From: Pectinatus brassicae
Lineage (GTDB): Bacteria; Bacillota; Negativicutes; Selenomonadales; Selenomonadaceae
DNA length: 64,000 nucleotides
NCBI RefSeq assembly: GCF_014201835.1
Contig: NZ_JACHFH010000007.1
Location: 1-64,000, forward strand
Direction of reading: 5' to 3'
How positions within the stretch are numbered: the first letter of the stretch is position 1; each line of letters starts with the position of its first letter. The position numbers and the translations under genes were made by a program. Positions 19,585 to 27,831 of this stretch are shown one piece after another. Under the pieces are notes generated by a model. That model was not told where the DNA came from and made no database searches. It worked only from the letters and a program-made list of their open reading frames with translations.

Positions 19585-20427
19585 ATGGCTAAGTCATTTT
19601 CGCCGCTTCGGTATCCAGGTGGCAAATTTAAAATATACAAGAAGGTCAAGAATCTAATTATTGCAAAAGGCTTTGACAATAGAATGTATGTGGAGCCTTT
19701 TGCTGGTGGTTTTGGGATAGGCATTAGCTTGTTGTGCGAAAAAGTCGTTCCGTCGGTTATATTGAACGACTTTGACTCACATATTTATCATTTTTGGCAT
19801 TCTGTATTGAATGACACGGATAGCTTGCTACGTTTAATTAAGGACACACCGATAACTATAGAAGAACGAGAAAAGCAAAAGCAGAACTATAGAGATTTAG
19901 ACGCTGACACTTTAACCGATGGGTTTGCCACGTTGTTTCTAAACAGGGTGAATTTCTCTGGAGTACTTAAAGGCGGGCCCATTGGTGGGTTAGACCAGTC
20001 GGGAACTTATAAGATTGATTGCAGATTTAATAAAGAGGATATAAGCCGCAGAATCGAGGTTATCGCACAACTAAAAAACAAGATTAAGCTATACAACAAA
20101 GATGCAGGTTATCTGATTAGAATGCATCTGATGAAAATGAAAACACCTATGTTTCTTAACATTGACCCTCCATACGTTATTAAAGGTAGTCAACTGTACA
20201 CTAACTTTTTTACAGAAGGAGACCATCTCAATTTGCAGAGAATTATTGTTAAGTATCTAGATGCTGCCTATCCGTGGATAATGACATATGATAATTGCTC
20301 TCTTGTTAGGGACTTATATAGGCGCTTTCATATGCAGGAATATGGCATTAACCATAACGCAGGGGGAACTGTACTGGGGAAGGAGATCGTAATTACGAAC
20401 ATTCTTTCTGATGGATTTTTATGGTAA
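19585..20427 (+). CDS. D12-class adenine-N6 DNA methyltransferase
   Basis: A 280-residue Dam-type (alpha, D12 class) methylase. RYPGGK near the N-terminus and EPFAGGFG (37-44) form the S-adenosylmethionine site; DPPY (194-197) is the catalytic motif for adenine N6. The protein is complete in length for the class. It starts 13 bases after the helicase stop and ends the operon. Its recognition site cannot be read from sequence; GATC is common in the class but not assured. In this setting it most likely marks host DNA so that the helicase machinery spares it. Confidence 0.9.
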   Translation: MAKSFSPLRYPGGKFKIYKKVKNLIIAKGFDNRMYVEPFAGGFGIGISLLCEKVVPSVILNDFDSHIYHFWHSVLNDTDSLLRLIKDTPITIEEREKQKQNYRDLDADTLTDGFATLFLNRVNFSGVLKGGPIGGLDQSGTYKIDCRFNKEDISRRIEVIAQLKNKIKLYNKDAGYLIRMHLMKMKTPMFLNIDPPYVIKGSQLYTNFFTEGDHLNLQRIIVKYLDAAYPWIMTYDNCSLVRDLYRRFHMQEYGINHNAGGTVLGKEIVITNILSDGFLW

Positions 20428-20664
20428 GTGAGTAAAATCAAAACTTTATGTAATTACTGTGATCACTTTGATGACAAGTGACAAAAGGATACAGAGTTAC
20501 TGCAATATTCGATAATAGTAATCTATTAAAATCGCTGTATGTTAAAATTGATATAATGGTTAAATAGCTAGATGAATTTTTCGATTTATAAATTGGGGGA
20601 GAGTTAATGTATGAGTAAGTGGAGAGATAGAGTACAAGTAAGTTCGCAAAAGTAAAAAAAGGAA

Positions 20665-20801
20665 AAGCCATCGAAACTCCGAAACAGGTAAGTGTCTAGC
20701 AAACCAATAAGGAGTGAAAATCGATGGCTTACCAAAATTCTACCGTATCTTTTGAAAAAATGCTATTGAAATTTATAACCGATGAAGATCCAATACGATA
20801 A
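20665..20801 (+). pseudogene. Transposase N-terminal remnant
   Basis: A 25-codon ORF (20724-20801) follows GGAGTGAAAATCG and starts MAYQNSTVSFEKMLLKF, which I read as the N-terminus of an IS256/mutator-type transposase cut off after about 23 residues. Upstream, AAGCCATCGA (20665-20674) is repeated inverted at 20721-20730. The coding part runs straight into recombinase sequence, so the insertion was lost by deletion. The family is a recollection, not a search result. Confidence 0.4.
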
Positions 20802-21022
20802 ACGATATGCGTGTAGAACAAAAACGCGCCGTCTTACGCACCTTTGTAAAAAAGATGGTTTGGGACGGCGAGAATGTGCATGTATGTTTATTTGGTTCTG
20901 ATGATAGCGGTGATATTGAATTACTGCCAGAAGAATTCGGACAGCGTGACGGCATTGAATTTACTGAAGCTAATGGGAATACTACCAAGCCGTTATGTGA
21001 GAATAGCAAATACTATGCGTAA
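20789..21022 (+). pseudogene. Large serine recombinase, C-terminal remnant
   Basis: About 78 codons in the frame that reads SNTINDMRVEQKRAVLRTF, then VKKMVWDGENVHVCLFG and finally ENSKYYA before TAA 21020. This is the typical tail of large serine site-specific recombinases. The catalytic resolvase domain and the zinc/recombinase domains are missing; the preceding sequence belongs to a transposase remnant in another frame. This was probably the integrase of the element to its left, now inactive. Its attachment site would be expected just beyond the stop. Confidence 0.65.
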
Positions 21023-21125
21023 TGATAAAAAGGAGGCATTCCTAACATAAACGCATGTTTTATGGGGTTCTGTTTAAGGTATTAGTAACGTTTCCACCCT
21101 CTCCGCCATATAATTAGAAACTTTT

Positions 21126-21153
21126 AGGTCTGCCGAGGGGCAGGCCTTTTTTG
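21126..21153 (+). terminator. Intrinsic terminator
   Basis: AGGTCTGCC (21126-21134), loop GAGG, GGCAGGCCT (21139-21147) and six T. Follows the recombinase remnant. Confidence 0.8.
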
Positions 21154-21159
21154 TTATAA

Positions 21160-21214
21160 AAAACTGATCTCCACAAGTTAGGGGTATTTAGCCGAACTTG
21201 TGGAGATCAGTTTT
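21160..21214. terminator. Perfect 20-bp inverted repeat, bidirectional terminator
   Basis: Arms 21160-21179 and 21195-21214 match perfectly with a 15-base loop. Read on the minus strand the stem is followed by a T-run, so it should end the MFS transcript. It sits at the edge of the element. Confidence 0.75.
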
Positions 21215-21262
21215 ATTACTGTGGTTGTATTTAAATTTAAGGATTATATTTACAAGGAATGA

Positions 21263-22453
21263 TTAGTGTGTAGCTTGGCAAAGCAATTTTTTCTTTTGTG
21301 TGGAAGGTAAAAATAAACCAGCAAGTGCAGCAAAAATTGCTATTACTGCTAAAAGTTCCATGGTCATCGGCAAGCCATAAGAATCAGCAAAATAACCAAG
21401 CAGTGGTATCAATACGCCGCCGACGCTGAAGGAAAGTCCTAATGTAACACCAGAGGCGAAACCTATATTACGGGCTAAATAGGTCTGCCCTAATACAACG
21501 ATTGAGCTAAATGGTGCAAACATGGCAAAGCCCATAGGTAAAAGCAATAAAAAACCAAGCCATACAGTTTTTGTCTGTGATAGAAGTACTACGGATATAG
21601 CTAATAATGCATAGCTTATGCGGATTATTTTTAAATAACCAAATTTATCTGCCAGTAAGCCGCCGAGCAAAGTCATTATTACACCAAACATAAATAATAA
21701 GGTTAATGATGAACCAGCAGCTGCATTGGACAAACCCATGACTTTAACCCAATAAATAGGGATAAAACTGCGCAGACCACAAATGGTAATTGAACTAAAT
21801 ATTAGTAGTAAAACTAAATGGGAAAAAGCACGCCAATCATTTTTGGCAGGGGCATCAGCTGTTGCAGCAGGTTTTGCGGAATTATTATCTGTTTTTTCTG
21901 CAATTGCTTGTTTCATTTTAGGGACGAACAGCATAAGCAGCAGGGCTGTTGCTAGACCTAAAAAACAGAAAATAGAAATCCCTTTTAGTCCCCACATGCT
22001 GATTGCAGCTACAGCAAGTACAGGTCCCACAGCAAAACCACCATTGCCGCCAACTGAAAAAATACTAAGCGCAGTGCCGCGTTTACTGCCGGCAACTTTA
22101 TTTACCATACAGGCGGCCTCAGGATGAAAAATAGCACTTCCTATGCCGCTAAGGGTAATGACGAAAAATATCAGCCAATAATCAGTAATGATACCGGTGA
22201 GTCCCATCGCTGTTCCTGATAAAAATATTCCAGCAGACATAAACCAGTTTTTTGATTTTTTATCTGCTAACCAGCCAAATGCTGGCTGCACAACGGATGA
22301 TAAAAAACATGAGGCAAACATAAGTCCGGCTATAGATTTATAATCCATACCATATTGTGATATGAAAAACGGCAAAATGGCAGGTAAGGCACCCATAGCA
22401 ATGTCACAGGAAAAATGTCCTATGGCCAGTAGATAAATATATTTTTTGTCCAA
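21263..22453 (-). CDS. Fosmidomycin-resistance-type MFS exporter
   Basis: A 396-residue, 12-helix major facilitator of the Fsr family. The N-terminus (GHFSCDIAMGALPAILPFF) and the segment SGIGSAIFHPEAACMVNKVAG are characteristic; the motif A region is FGWLADKKSKNW. A hydrophilic Ala/Lys/Asp-rich loop (about 190-212) separates the two halves. Homologues expel fosmidomycin or small compounds by proton antiport; the substrate here is unknown. It is divergent from an AraC-type regulator with about 160 bases between, which suggests that the regulator controls it. Confidence 0.85.
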   Translation of the reverse strand: MDKKYIYLLAIGHFSCDIAMGALPAILPFFISQYGMDYKSIAGLMFASCFLSSVVQPAFGWLADKKSKNWFMSAGIFLSGTAMGLTGIITDYWLIFFVITLSGIGSAIFHPEAACMVNKVAGSKRGTALSIFSVGGNGGFAVGPVLAVAAISMWGLKGISIFCFLGLATALLLMLFVPKMKQAIAEKTDNNSAKPAATADAPAKNDWRAFSHLVLLLIFSSITICGLRSFIPIYWVKVMGLSNAAAGSSLTLLFMFGVIMTLLGGLLADKFGYLKIIRISYALLAISVVLLSQTKTVWLGFLLLLPMGFAMFAPFSSIVVLGQTYLARNIGFASGVTLGLSFSVGGVLIPLLGYFADSYGLPMTMELLAVIAIFAALAGLFLPSTQKKKLLCQATH

Positions 22454-22614
22454 GTAAGTACCTCCTCGATAATTAGCACGAATTTAGCAAATTATTTTAA
22501 TCACTGCTGGAAAAATATAATTTGTATGATAATATTATTATAAATGTTTAATAATAATAAAGCATGGATAATATGAACTGATATTAGCATAATATGAATG
22601 AGAGGAGTTAGCTT

Positions 22615-23544
22615 GTGTCAGAAAAAAATATCTTATTACAACAATTGCAATGTCAAAATTGTACTTTTATATGTAAGGATCGTACCCAAGGAAATGCTCG
22701 TAAATGTTCCCGATTTTCTTGCGATACAGTGTCTTTAAGGGTTGCTCGTATACAATCGGGTGTAAAGGGACCGATGTTTGGTGAGCATTGGCATGAGCAG
22801 ATGCAGTTGCTTTATTTTAAAAAAGGGGCGGCAGCTATTCATTGTAATGGCGAGAGTCATAAACTTGCACCTAATGATATTCTTATTATTAATAGTAATG
22901 AAATACACTATGGAACAAATTTCAGCACTGATACATTGTACTATATTTTGAAAATTGATTTTCGCGAACTTTTTTATCAGAAAAAATTATATGATAAAAT
23001 TCCTTATATTGAAGCCTTACTGGAAAATCGATTGTTATTCCAATATAAAATTCACAACGATGTTGTATTGAATAGACTGATTGAAGTAATATTAAAAGAA
23101 ATAGAAAATCCGATAATTGGTTCTGAAATTGAGATACAAGCAAATCTTTTTCATATTGCTGCTCATTTGCTGAGGCACTATCAACAAAAAGTTTTGCCAA
23201 TTAATCATGCTTTGCAAAATGCAGATAAATTACGTGCAGCTTTGTCTTACTTAGAAACACATTATCAGGAAAATATATCACTTGATTTTTTAGCGGCAAT
23301 TGCAGTTATGAGTCCCCAGCATTTTTGCCGATTATTTAAAAAACTTACAGGACGAAGGCCGATGGATTATATTAATTTTTTACGTGTGAATAAGGCCATT
23401 TTTCTGCTTAATGATAAAAAGCTTAATGTCAGTGAAATTGCTGCTGTTGTAGGATTTAATGATATCAATTATTTTAGCAGGGTTTTTAAGAAATATCAGA
23501 TGGTATCACCAACTCAGTTTCAAAAAAATAATGCAGATTTTTGA
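22615..23544 (+). CDS. AraC-family regulator with cupin and Cys-rich N-terminus
   Basis: A 309-residue regulator. Residues about 57-140 form a cupin-like sensor (HWHEQMQLLYF, PNDILIINSNEIHYG). The C-terminal 100 residues form the double helix-turn-helix (LAAIAVMSPQHFCRLFKKLTG and VSEIAAVVGFNDINYFSRVFKK). Odd for the family is an N-terminal extension with five cysteines at 13, 16, 20, 31 and 36, possibly a metal or redox site. Start GTG 22615, 9 bases after AGAGGAG. Divergent from the Fsr-type exporter, its likely target. Confidence 0.85.
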   Translation: MSEKNILLQQLQCQNCTFICKDRTQGNARKCSRFSCDTVSLRVARIQSGVKGPMFGEHWHEQMQLLYFKKGAAAIHCNGESHKLAPNDILIINSNEIHYGTNFSTDTLYYILKIDFRELFYQKKLYDKIPYIEALLENRLLFQYKIHNDVVLNRLIEVILKEIENPIIGSEIEIQANLFHIAAHLLRHYQQKVLPINHALQNADKLRAALSYLETHYQENISLDFLAAIAVMSPQHFCRLFKKLTGRRPMDYINFLRVNKAIFLLNDKKLNVSEIAAVVGFNDINYFSRVFKKYQMVSPTQFQKNNADF

Positions 23545-23580
23545 TGGAAATAAACTGAATATAGTAATTGATATTATAGG

Positions 23581-23620
23581 AACAGCCCCAGACCGTGGTT
23601 ACTGCCTGGGGCTGTTTGTC
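23581..23620 (+). terminator. Intrinsic terminator
   Basis: AACAGCCCCAG (23581-23591) pairs with CTGGGGCTGTT (23606-23616), then T-rich. Ends the AraC gene; it lies directly beside the stop of the converging ATPase gene. Confidence 0.8.
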
Positions 23621-23623
23621 GTT

Positions 23624-25612
23624 TTATTTTTTCATATATAATATGCGCATGGAATTTAGAACGCACAGCATAGCAACACCAGTATCGGCAAATACGGCAC
23701 TCCATAAGGAGGCATAGCCGGTAACGCCTAAAAGCATTACCGCAAATTTTATACCTAATGCCATTACAATATTTTGTATGGCAATATTGTTGGTAGTGTA
23801 TGCTATCTGCAGGGCATCTGCAACAGCTTCAATTTTTGAAGTCATGAAGACAACGTCAGCAGCTTCGATAGCTGCATCAGCGCCTGATCCCATGGCACAG
23901 CCTACATTGGCATTGGCAAGTACTGGGGCATCGTTGATACCATCACCAACAAACATTACAGCACCGTCGTTTTGACGGATTTTTTGCAGTGCAGATAGTT
24001 TTTCTGTTGGTAAAAGTTTGGCAAATATATTTTTTATGCCCAGCTTTTTGGCGAGGAGCACTGTATTTTTCTCGGCATCACCGGTTAATATAGCTGTTGA
24101 AATATCATACTTATGCAATCTATCGATTGTTGCACGGGCATTAGCTTTTAATTCGTCAGTTAAAAGTATACTGCCGGCATAAATACCATCAATAGCTGTG
24201 TAAACAGTAGTGACAGTTTCAACAAATGGAATATGGATGTTATTTTCCTGCATAAGATTGATATTGCCAACTGTAATTTTTTTATTATCAATAATACATT
24301 CTATGCCTTTACCAGATAATTCGTTTATTTGTGCAGCAGCAGCTAAGGTAATATTTTCTTCCTGAGCATTTTTTATAATGCTTAGGGCTAGAGGATGGGA
24401 AGAAGCTTGCTCGGCACTGGCACAAAAATACAGTAAATCATTTGGGGAAAAACCATCAGCGGGTTTTATTTCCTGTATGGCAAAATTTCCTGTGGTAAGT
24501 GTACCGGTTTTATCCAGCGCGGCAGCTTTTACTTTGCTTAAAGCTTCAATGGCTGCACCACCTTTAAATAAAATACCATAACGTGATGCCCTGCCGATAC
24601 CAGAGAAAAAAGCTAAGGGAACACTGAGTACTAGAGCGCAGGGACAGCTAATGACCAAAAATGTTAATGCGGCATAAATATATTTTTCCCATTGCCCAGT
24701 TATTAGTGACGGAATGATTGCTACTAATATGGCAGCAATAACAACAAAGGGCGTGTAATACTTAGCAAAGCGGGAAATAAAACGTTCAATAGTTGGTTTA
24801 TTGGCTGAGGCATCCTGAACAGAAGCTAAAATGCGTGAAACCATTGATTGGGCTAATACTTTTTCAACCTGCATTTTAATAGCGCTGGTTTTATTTATAC
24901 AGCCTGATAAAATATTATCACCTGTTTTTACTGTACGTGGCAATGATTCGCCAGTTAACGGTGACGTATCAAGTTCGCTGCTGCCAGAAATAATAATGCC
25001 GTCAAGCGGTACTCTGTCACCGGGACGAATTAATAATATATCACCAACTTCGGCAAGTTTTGCAGGAATTTCTGTTGTTTTTTCGTCGAATATTTTTAAA
25101 ACTGTTTCAGGTCGCATATCAATGGCGGCAATGATTTCCTGCTGACTTTTGTTTGATGCTTGTTCTTCGAATAACTCACCAATGCGGAAAAACAGCATTA
25201 CGCCGGCAGCTTCAGGATATTGCCCAATAATAAAGGCACCGATGGTTGCTATGCTCATAAGAAAATTTTCGTCAAAAATATGACCTTTTATAATATTGCG
25301 CATAGCATGGCTTAAAACATGACGGCCCAATATTATATAAGATATAATTAATAGTATGAGTTCTAAGGTTGAATTATAAGTGCCTAATAATTGGGCAATT
25401 ATAAAAAATATACTGCCAACGATAATTTCGTAAAAATCAGTACCCTTATACCAAACTAGTGCTTTGGTGTGATGGGAGCTGGTGCTTTCATGGGAACAGC
25501 AGCTGCAGGTGGATAATGGAGTTAAATTTTGTAAATCAGAGTGGTCATTATGATAGCAGGTATTGCCTAATGATTTTGCCTTGTCATGGATATGGGATAT
25601 ATCTTGGGACAT
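23624..25612 (-). CDS. Zn/Cd/Co-exporting P1B-type ATPase
   Basis: A 662-residue heavy-metal ATPase of the CadA/ZntA type. The CPC metal site is Cys323-Pro-Cys325, the phosphorylated aspartate Asp367 in DKTGTLTTG, TGES lies in the actuator domain, HPLA in the nucleotide domain, and GDGINDAPVLA in the hinge. The N-terminus lacks a folded HMA domain; instead the first 50 residues are rich in His and Cys (CSCCSHESTSSHH), a loose metal-binding tail. ATG 25612 is preferred to GTG 25621 because the ribosome site GAGG overlaps the latter. It exports divalent soft metals at the cytoplasmic membrane. An ArsR/SmtB-like operator lies upstream. Confidence 0.9.
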   Translation of the reverse strand: MSQDISHIHDKAKSLGNTCYHNDHSDLQNLTPLSTCSCCSHESTSSHHTKALVWYKGTDFYEIIVGSIFFIIAQLLGTYNSTLELILLIISYIILGRHVLSHAMRNIIKGHIFDENFLMSIATIGAFIIGQYPEAAGVMLFFRIGELFEEQASNKSQQEIIAAIDMRPETVLKIFDEKTTEIPAKLAEVGDILLIRPGDRVPLDGIIISGSSELDTSPLTGESLPRTVKTGDNILSGCINKTSAIKMQVEKVLAQSMVSRILASVQDASANKPTIERFISRFAKYYTPFVVIAAILVAIIPSLITGQWEKYIYAALTFLVISCPCALVLSVPLAFFSGIGRASRYGILFKGGAAIEALSKVKAAALDKTGTLTTGNFAIQEIKPADGFSPNDLLYFCASAEQASSHPLALSIIKNAQEENITLAAAAQINELSGKGIECIIDNKKITVGNINLMQENNIHIPFVETVTTVYTAIDGIYAGSILLTDELKANARATIDRLHKYDISTAILTGDAEKNTVLLAKKLGIKNIFAKLLPTEKLSALQKIRQNDGAVMFVGDGINDAPVLANANVGCAMGSGADAAIEAADVVFMTSKIEAVADALQIAYTTNNIAIQNIVMALGIKFAVMLLGVTGYASLWSAVFADTGVAMLCVLNSMRILYMKK

Positions 25613-25654
25613 AACACTCACCTCAAATTAAGTTTTTGCAAATATTAAATAAAT

Positions 25655-25674
25655 ATATGAACATTTATTCATAC
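25655..25674. promoter_or_regulatory. ArsR/SmtB-type operator
   Basis: The core ATGAACATTTATTCAT (25657-25672) matches the imperfect palindrome bound by ArsR/SmtB zinc or cadmium sensors (TGAA-N-A...TTCA). It lies just downstream of the -10 box of the ATPase promoter, where binding would block transcription. No arsR gene is seen nearby. Confidence 0.6.
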
Positions 25675-25678
25675 GTTT

Positions 25679-25707
25679 ATTATAGCATCGATAAAATTTG
25701 TACGCAA
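25679..25707 (-). promoter_or_regulatory. Promoter of metal ATPase gene
   Basis: On the minus strand TTGCGT (25702-25707), 17-base spacer, TATAAT (25679-25684). Confidence 0.65.
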
Positions 25708-25783
25708 GAAACTTTTATTGATTATTATATTGATTAATTTATGATAAAATAAAAATATAATAATTTGCCAAGAGGGGGATAAA

Positions 25784-27109
25784 ATGAAGAATTTTATAGT
25801 TGTTGTGACGATAATAATCACTTGTGTATTTACCAATATGTCTAGTGTCAAAGCAAGTGATGTAAATGATTATAAACAGCAATATTTTGCCTCGTTATTA
25901 TCAATGGCTGCTTATAATGATAAGTATAGTACAGCAGTAAAAGCAGCGTTGACCGCATATGGCTGGGACTTTTTAGACAATACGAGTGATAATAAAAAAT
26001 TAAAGGATGTATTATTAGCACATGCAGTTGATTTTAAGGCGGCAGAAGATTCTTATTTTCTGGCATTTAAGGGTACCAGTGATTATGCTGATGTCAAAAA
26101 TGATATAAATATAAAATTAATCCCCTTTGCTGCTGAAAATAGCAGCAAAGCAGTAATTACTGAAAACACGCCTTTAGTGCATAGCGGCTTTTATAGTAAT
26201 TGTTTAAAATTATTGGCACAGCCAATTGGTAAGGAAGATTTAACGCAATATTTAATAAAAATTTTAGCGCAAAAACCAGCAGCACATCTTTATATAACGG
26301 GACATAGTTTGGGTGGAGCAGAGGCTGTGCTGACAGCAGCAAGATTAATCGAGCTGGGGGTTCTGCCGCAGCAGATAAGCGTAATTTCTTTTGGGGCGCC
26401 GGCAGTTGGCAATGAGCAGTTTGCCCAAGAATATGGCAGTAAAATAAATTTGCAACGGATTATTATGAAGGGTGATCCTGTTCGTAATCTAGCACAGATT
26501 GTTGATGCCCGTTATAGACTATTTGGGCAGGAGATAAAATATTCACAGGTCAGTTCTGATGATGATAAGATTTCCCATAAAATAATACTATATGTGGATA
26601 GAGCCTTGCGTCAGTATTATGATAAAAAAACTGACCCGCTAGATGAAAGAACAGCAAACGTATCAGTAATATTTACTGAGCCGGTTTTTCATATCCCTGA
26701 GGAGCAGCAAAGAGAAAATATAAATGTTTATTTACAAAAAGCCTTAGCGGATATTACAAAGCATAATATAAAAGAATCAGTAGAAAAAAATACAGCGGAT
26801 ACATTAGCTGAAAATTGCAAATATGTAGTAAGGACAGATATTACAATAAAACGGCAGCAAAAAGTGCAAAATAGTTTTTATACGGCTATTAATTATACAA
26901 TTTATAAAGCCGAGCCGCAGATAACTAACCTGCCCCTTTTTGTTCAAGAAAAATATGAACAATATAAACCACCTGCTGACGGCAAGAAGCAATTGAAAAT
27001 TATTACTGTTTTGTCAGCTTCAACTAATACTGTGGAGCTGACACCAATAGAGGCAGTACTATATAATAGCAGCAAACTCCAGCCACAGCTGAAAAACATT
27101 CTTAAATAA
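25784..27109 (+). CDS. Secreted class-3-like lipase
   Basis: A 441-residue exported alpha/beta hydrolase. A signal peptide covers about 1-25, with cleavage likely after VKA. The N-terminal half (30-270) resembles lipase class 3: FKGTSDYADVKNDI around the oxyanion region, GHSLGG with nucleophile Ser175, and ISFGAPAVGN after it. Asp and His of the triad are plausible (GDPVRNL, and SHK near 265) but not certain. The C-terminal 150 residues are unassigned and Lys/Gln-rich. It should hydrolyse esters outside the cell. It is monocistronic, ending at a strong shared terminator. Confidence 0.75.
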   Translation: MKNFIVVVTIIITCVFTNMSSVKASDVNDYKQQYFASLLSMAAYNDKYSTAVKAALTAYGWDFLDNTSDNKKLKDVLLAHAVDFKAAEDSYFLAFKGTSDYADVKNDINIKLIPFAAENSSKAVITENTPLVHSGFYSNCLKLLAQPIGKEDLTQYLIKILAQKPAAHLYITGHSLGGAEAVLTAARLIELGVLPQQISVISFGAPAVGNEQFAQEYGSKINLQRIIMKGDPVRNLAQIVDARYRLFGQEIKYSQVSSDDDKISHKIILYVDRALRQYYDKKTDPLDERTANVSVIFTEPVFHIPEEQQRENINVYLQKALADITKHNIKESVEKNTADTLAENCKYVVRTDITIKRQQKVQNSFYTAINYTIYKAEPQITNLPLFVQEKYEQYKPPADGKKQLKIITVLSASTNTVELTPIEAVLYNSSKLQPQLKNILK

Positions 27110-27144
27110 CAAATGGTCACGGCATTTTTGCCGTGACCATTTGT
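27109..27144. terminator. Bidirectional terminator
   Basis: Perfect 16-bp stem ACAAATGGTCACGGCA (27109-27124) with 27129-27144, TTTT loop, between the convergent lipase and cobO genes. Confidence 0.85.
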
Positions 27145-27145
27145 T

Positions 27146-27715
27146 TTAATCCTCAATACCTTTGCGACCCATAAGCCCTTTATCAAAATAGTGTTTTATA
27201 AGTTTCATTTCAGTCACTAAATCAGCTCGGTCAATTAGCCAGTCAGGTGCATTGCGCCCAGTGCAGATTATTTCACTATTAGTAGGAATGAGATTTAAAA
27301 GATGCTCCACCTGTTCTTTTTTTATTAAGCCGAAAAATAAGGCTACATTTATTTCATCCAGTACAATAATATCATAGTGCTGATTATTTAAGGCTGCTTC
27401 CAATTTTTGCAGACCTTGTTCAATCAATTCAATATAATCTGCCGGAGGGTTGCCTTTAGGGAAAACAACGACATCTGTATCGAATTTAGCGATACTTTCT
27501 TTATCAATAGTACCTTCCTCAGCGATAAAGAACGGCTTGCCAGTAGTTTGCAATACTATTTGCGGCATGGCTTGTAAAATTTTTTGTTCACTATAGGCTA
27601 AGCTTTTCATAAATTGGGCAAAGTATATTCTTAGATCGGCACCGGCAGCTCTTATAGCTAAACCAATAGCTGCTGTGGTTTTGCCTTTGCCGTTTCCAGT
27701 GTATACATGTAACAT
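27146..27715 (-). CDS. cobO: Corrinoid adenosyltransferase CobO/BtuR
   Basis: A 189-residue enzyme that transfers the adenosyl group from ATP to cob(I)alamin or cobyrinic acid diamide. The N-terminus is the family signature P-loop YTGNGKGKTTAAIGLAIRA, and IIVLDEINVALFFGL and TGRNAP are also typical. It is slightly shorter than enterobacterial BtuR because it lacks their N-terminal extension. It stands alone, so it more likely serves salvage or a distant cob cluster. Adenosylcobalamin would be used by methylmalonyl-CoA mutase, which fits the methylmalonyl-CoA decarboxylase elsewhere in the window. Confidence 0.9.
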   Translation of the reverse strand: MLHVYTGNGKGKTTAAIGLAIRAAGADLRIYFAQFMKSLAYSEQKILQAMPQIVLQTTGKPFFIAEEGTIDKESIAKFDTDVVVFPKGNPPADYIELIEQGLQKLEAALNNQHYDIIVLDEINVALFFGLIKKEQVEHLLNLIPTNSEIICTGRNAPDWLIDRADLVTEMKLIKHYFDKGLMGRKGIED

Positions 27716-27831
27716 ATTAACAACTCACTTTCTTGAATAAAAATAATTAATTTTTTAAAAGTAGGACTTTTAACTAAGTATAAAGAATATATATATTTAG
27801 TTTATTCATGACCATATGAGGAGGCAGAAAT

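Noticed and set aside
21783-22127. 114-codon plus-strand ORF inside the MFS gene
   Set aside because: It is antisense to a confident transporter gene and has no family resemblance.
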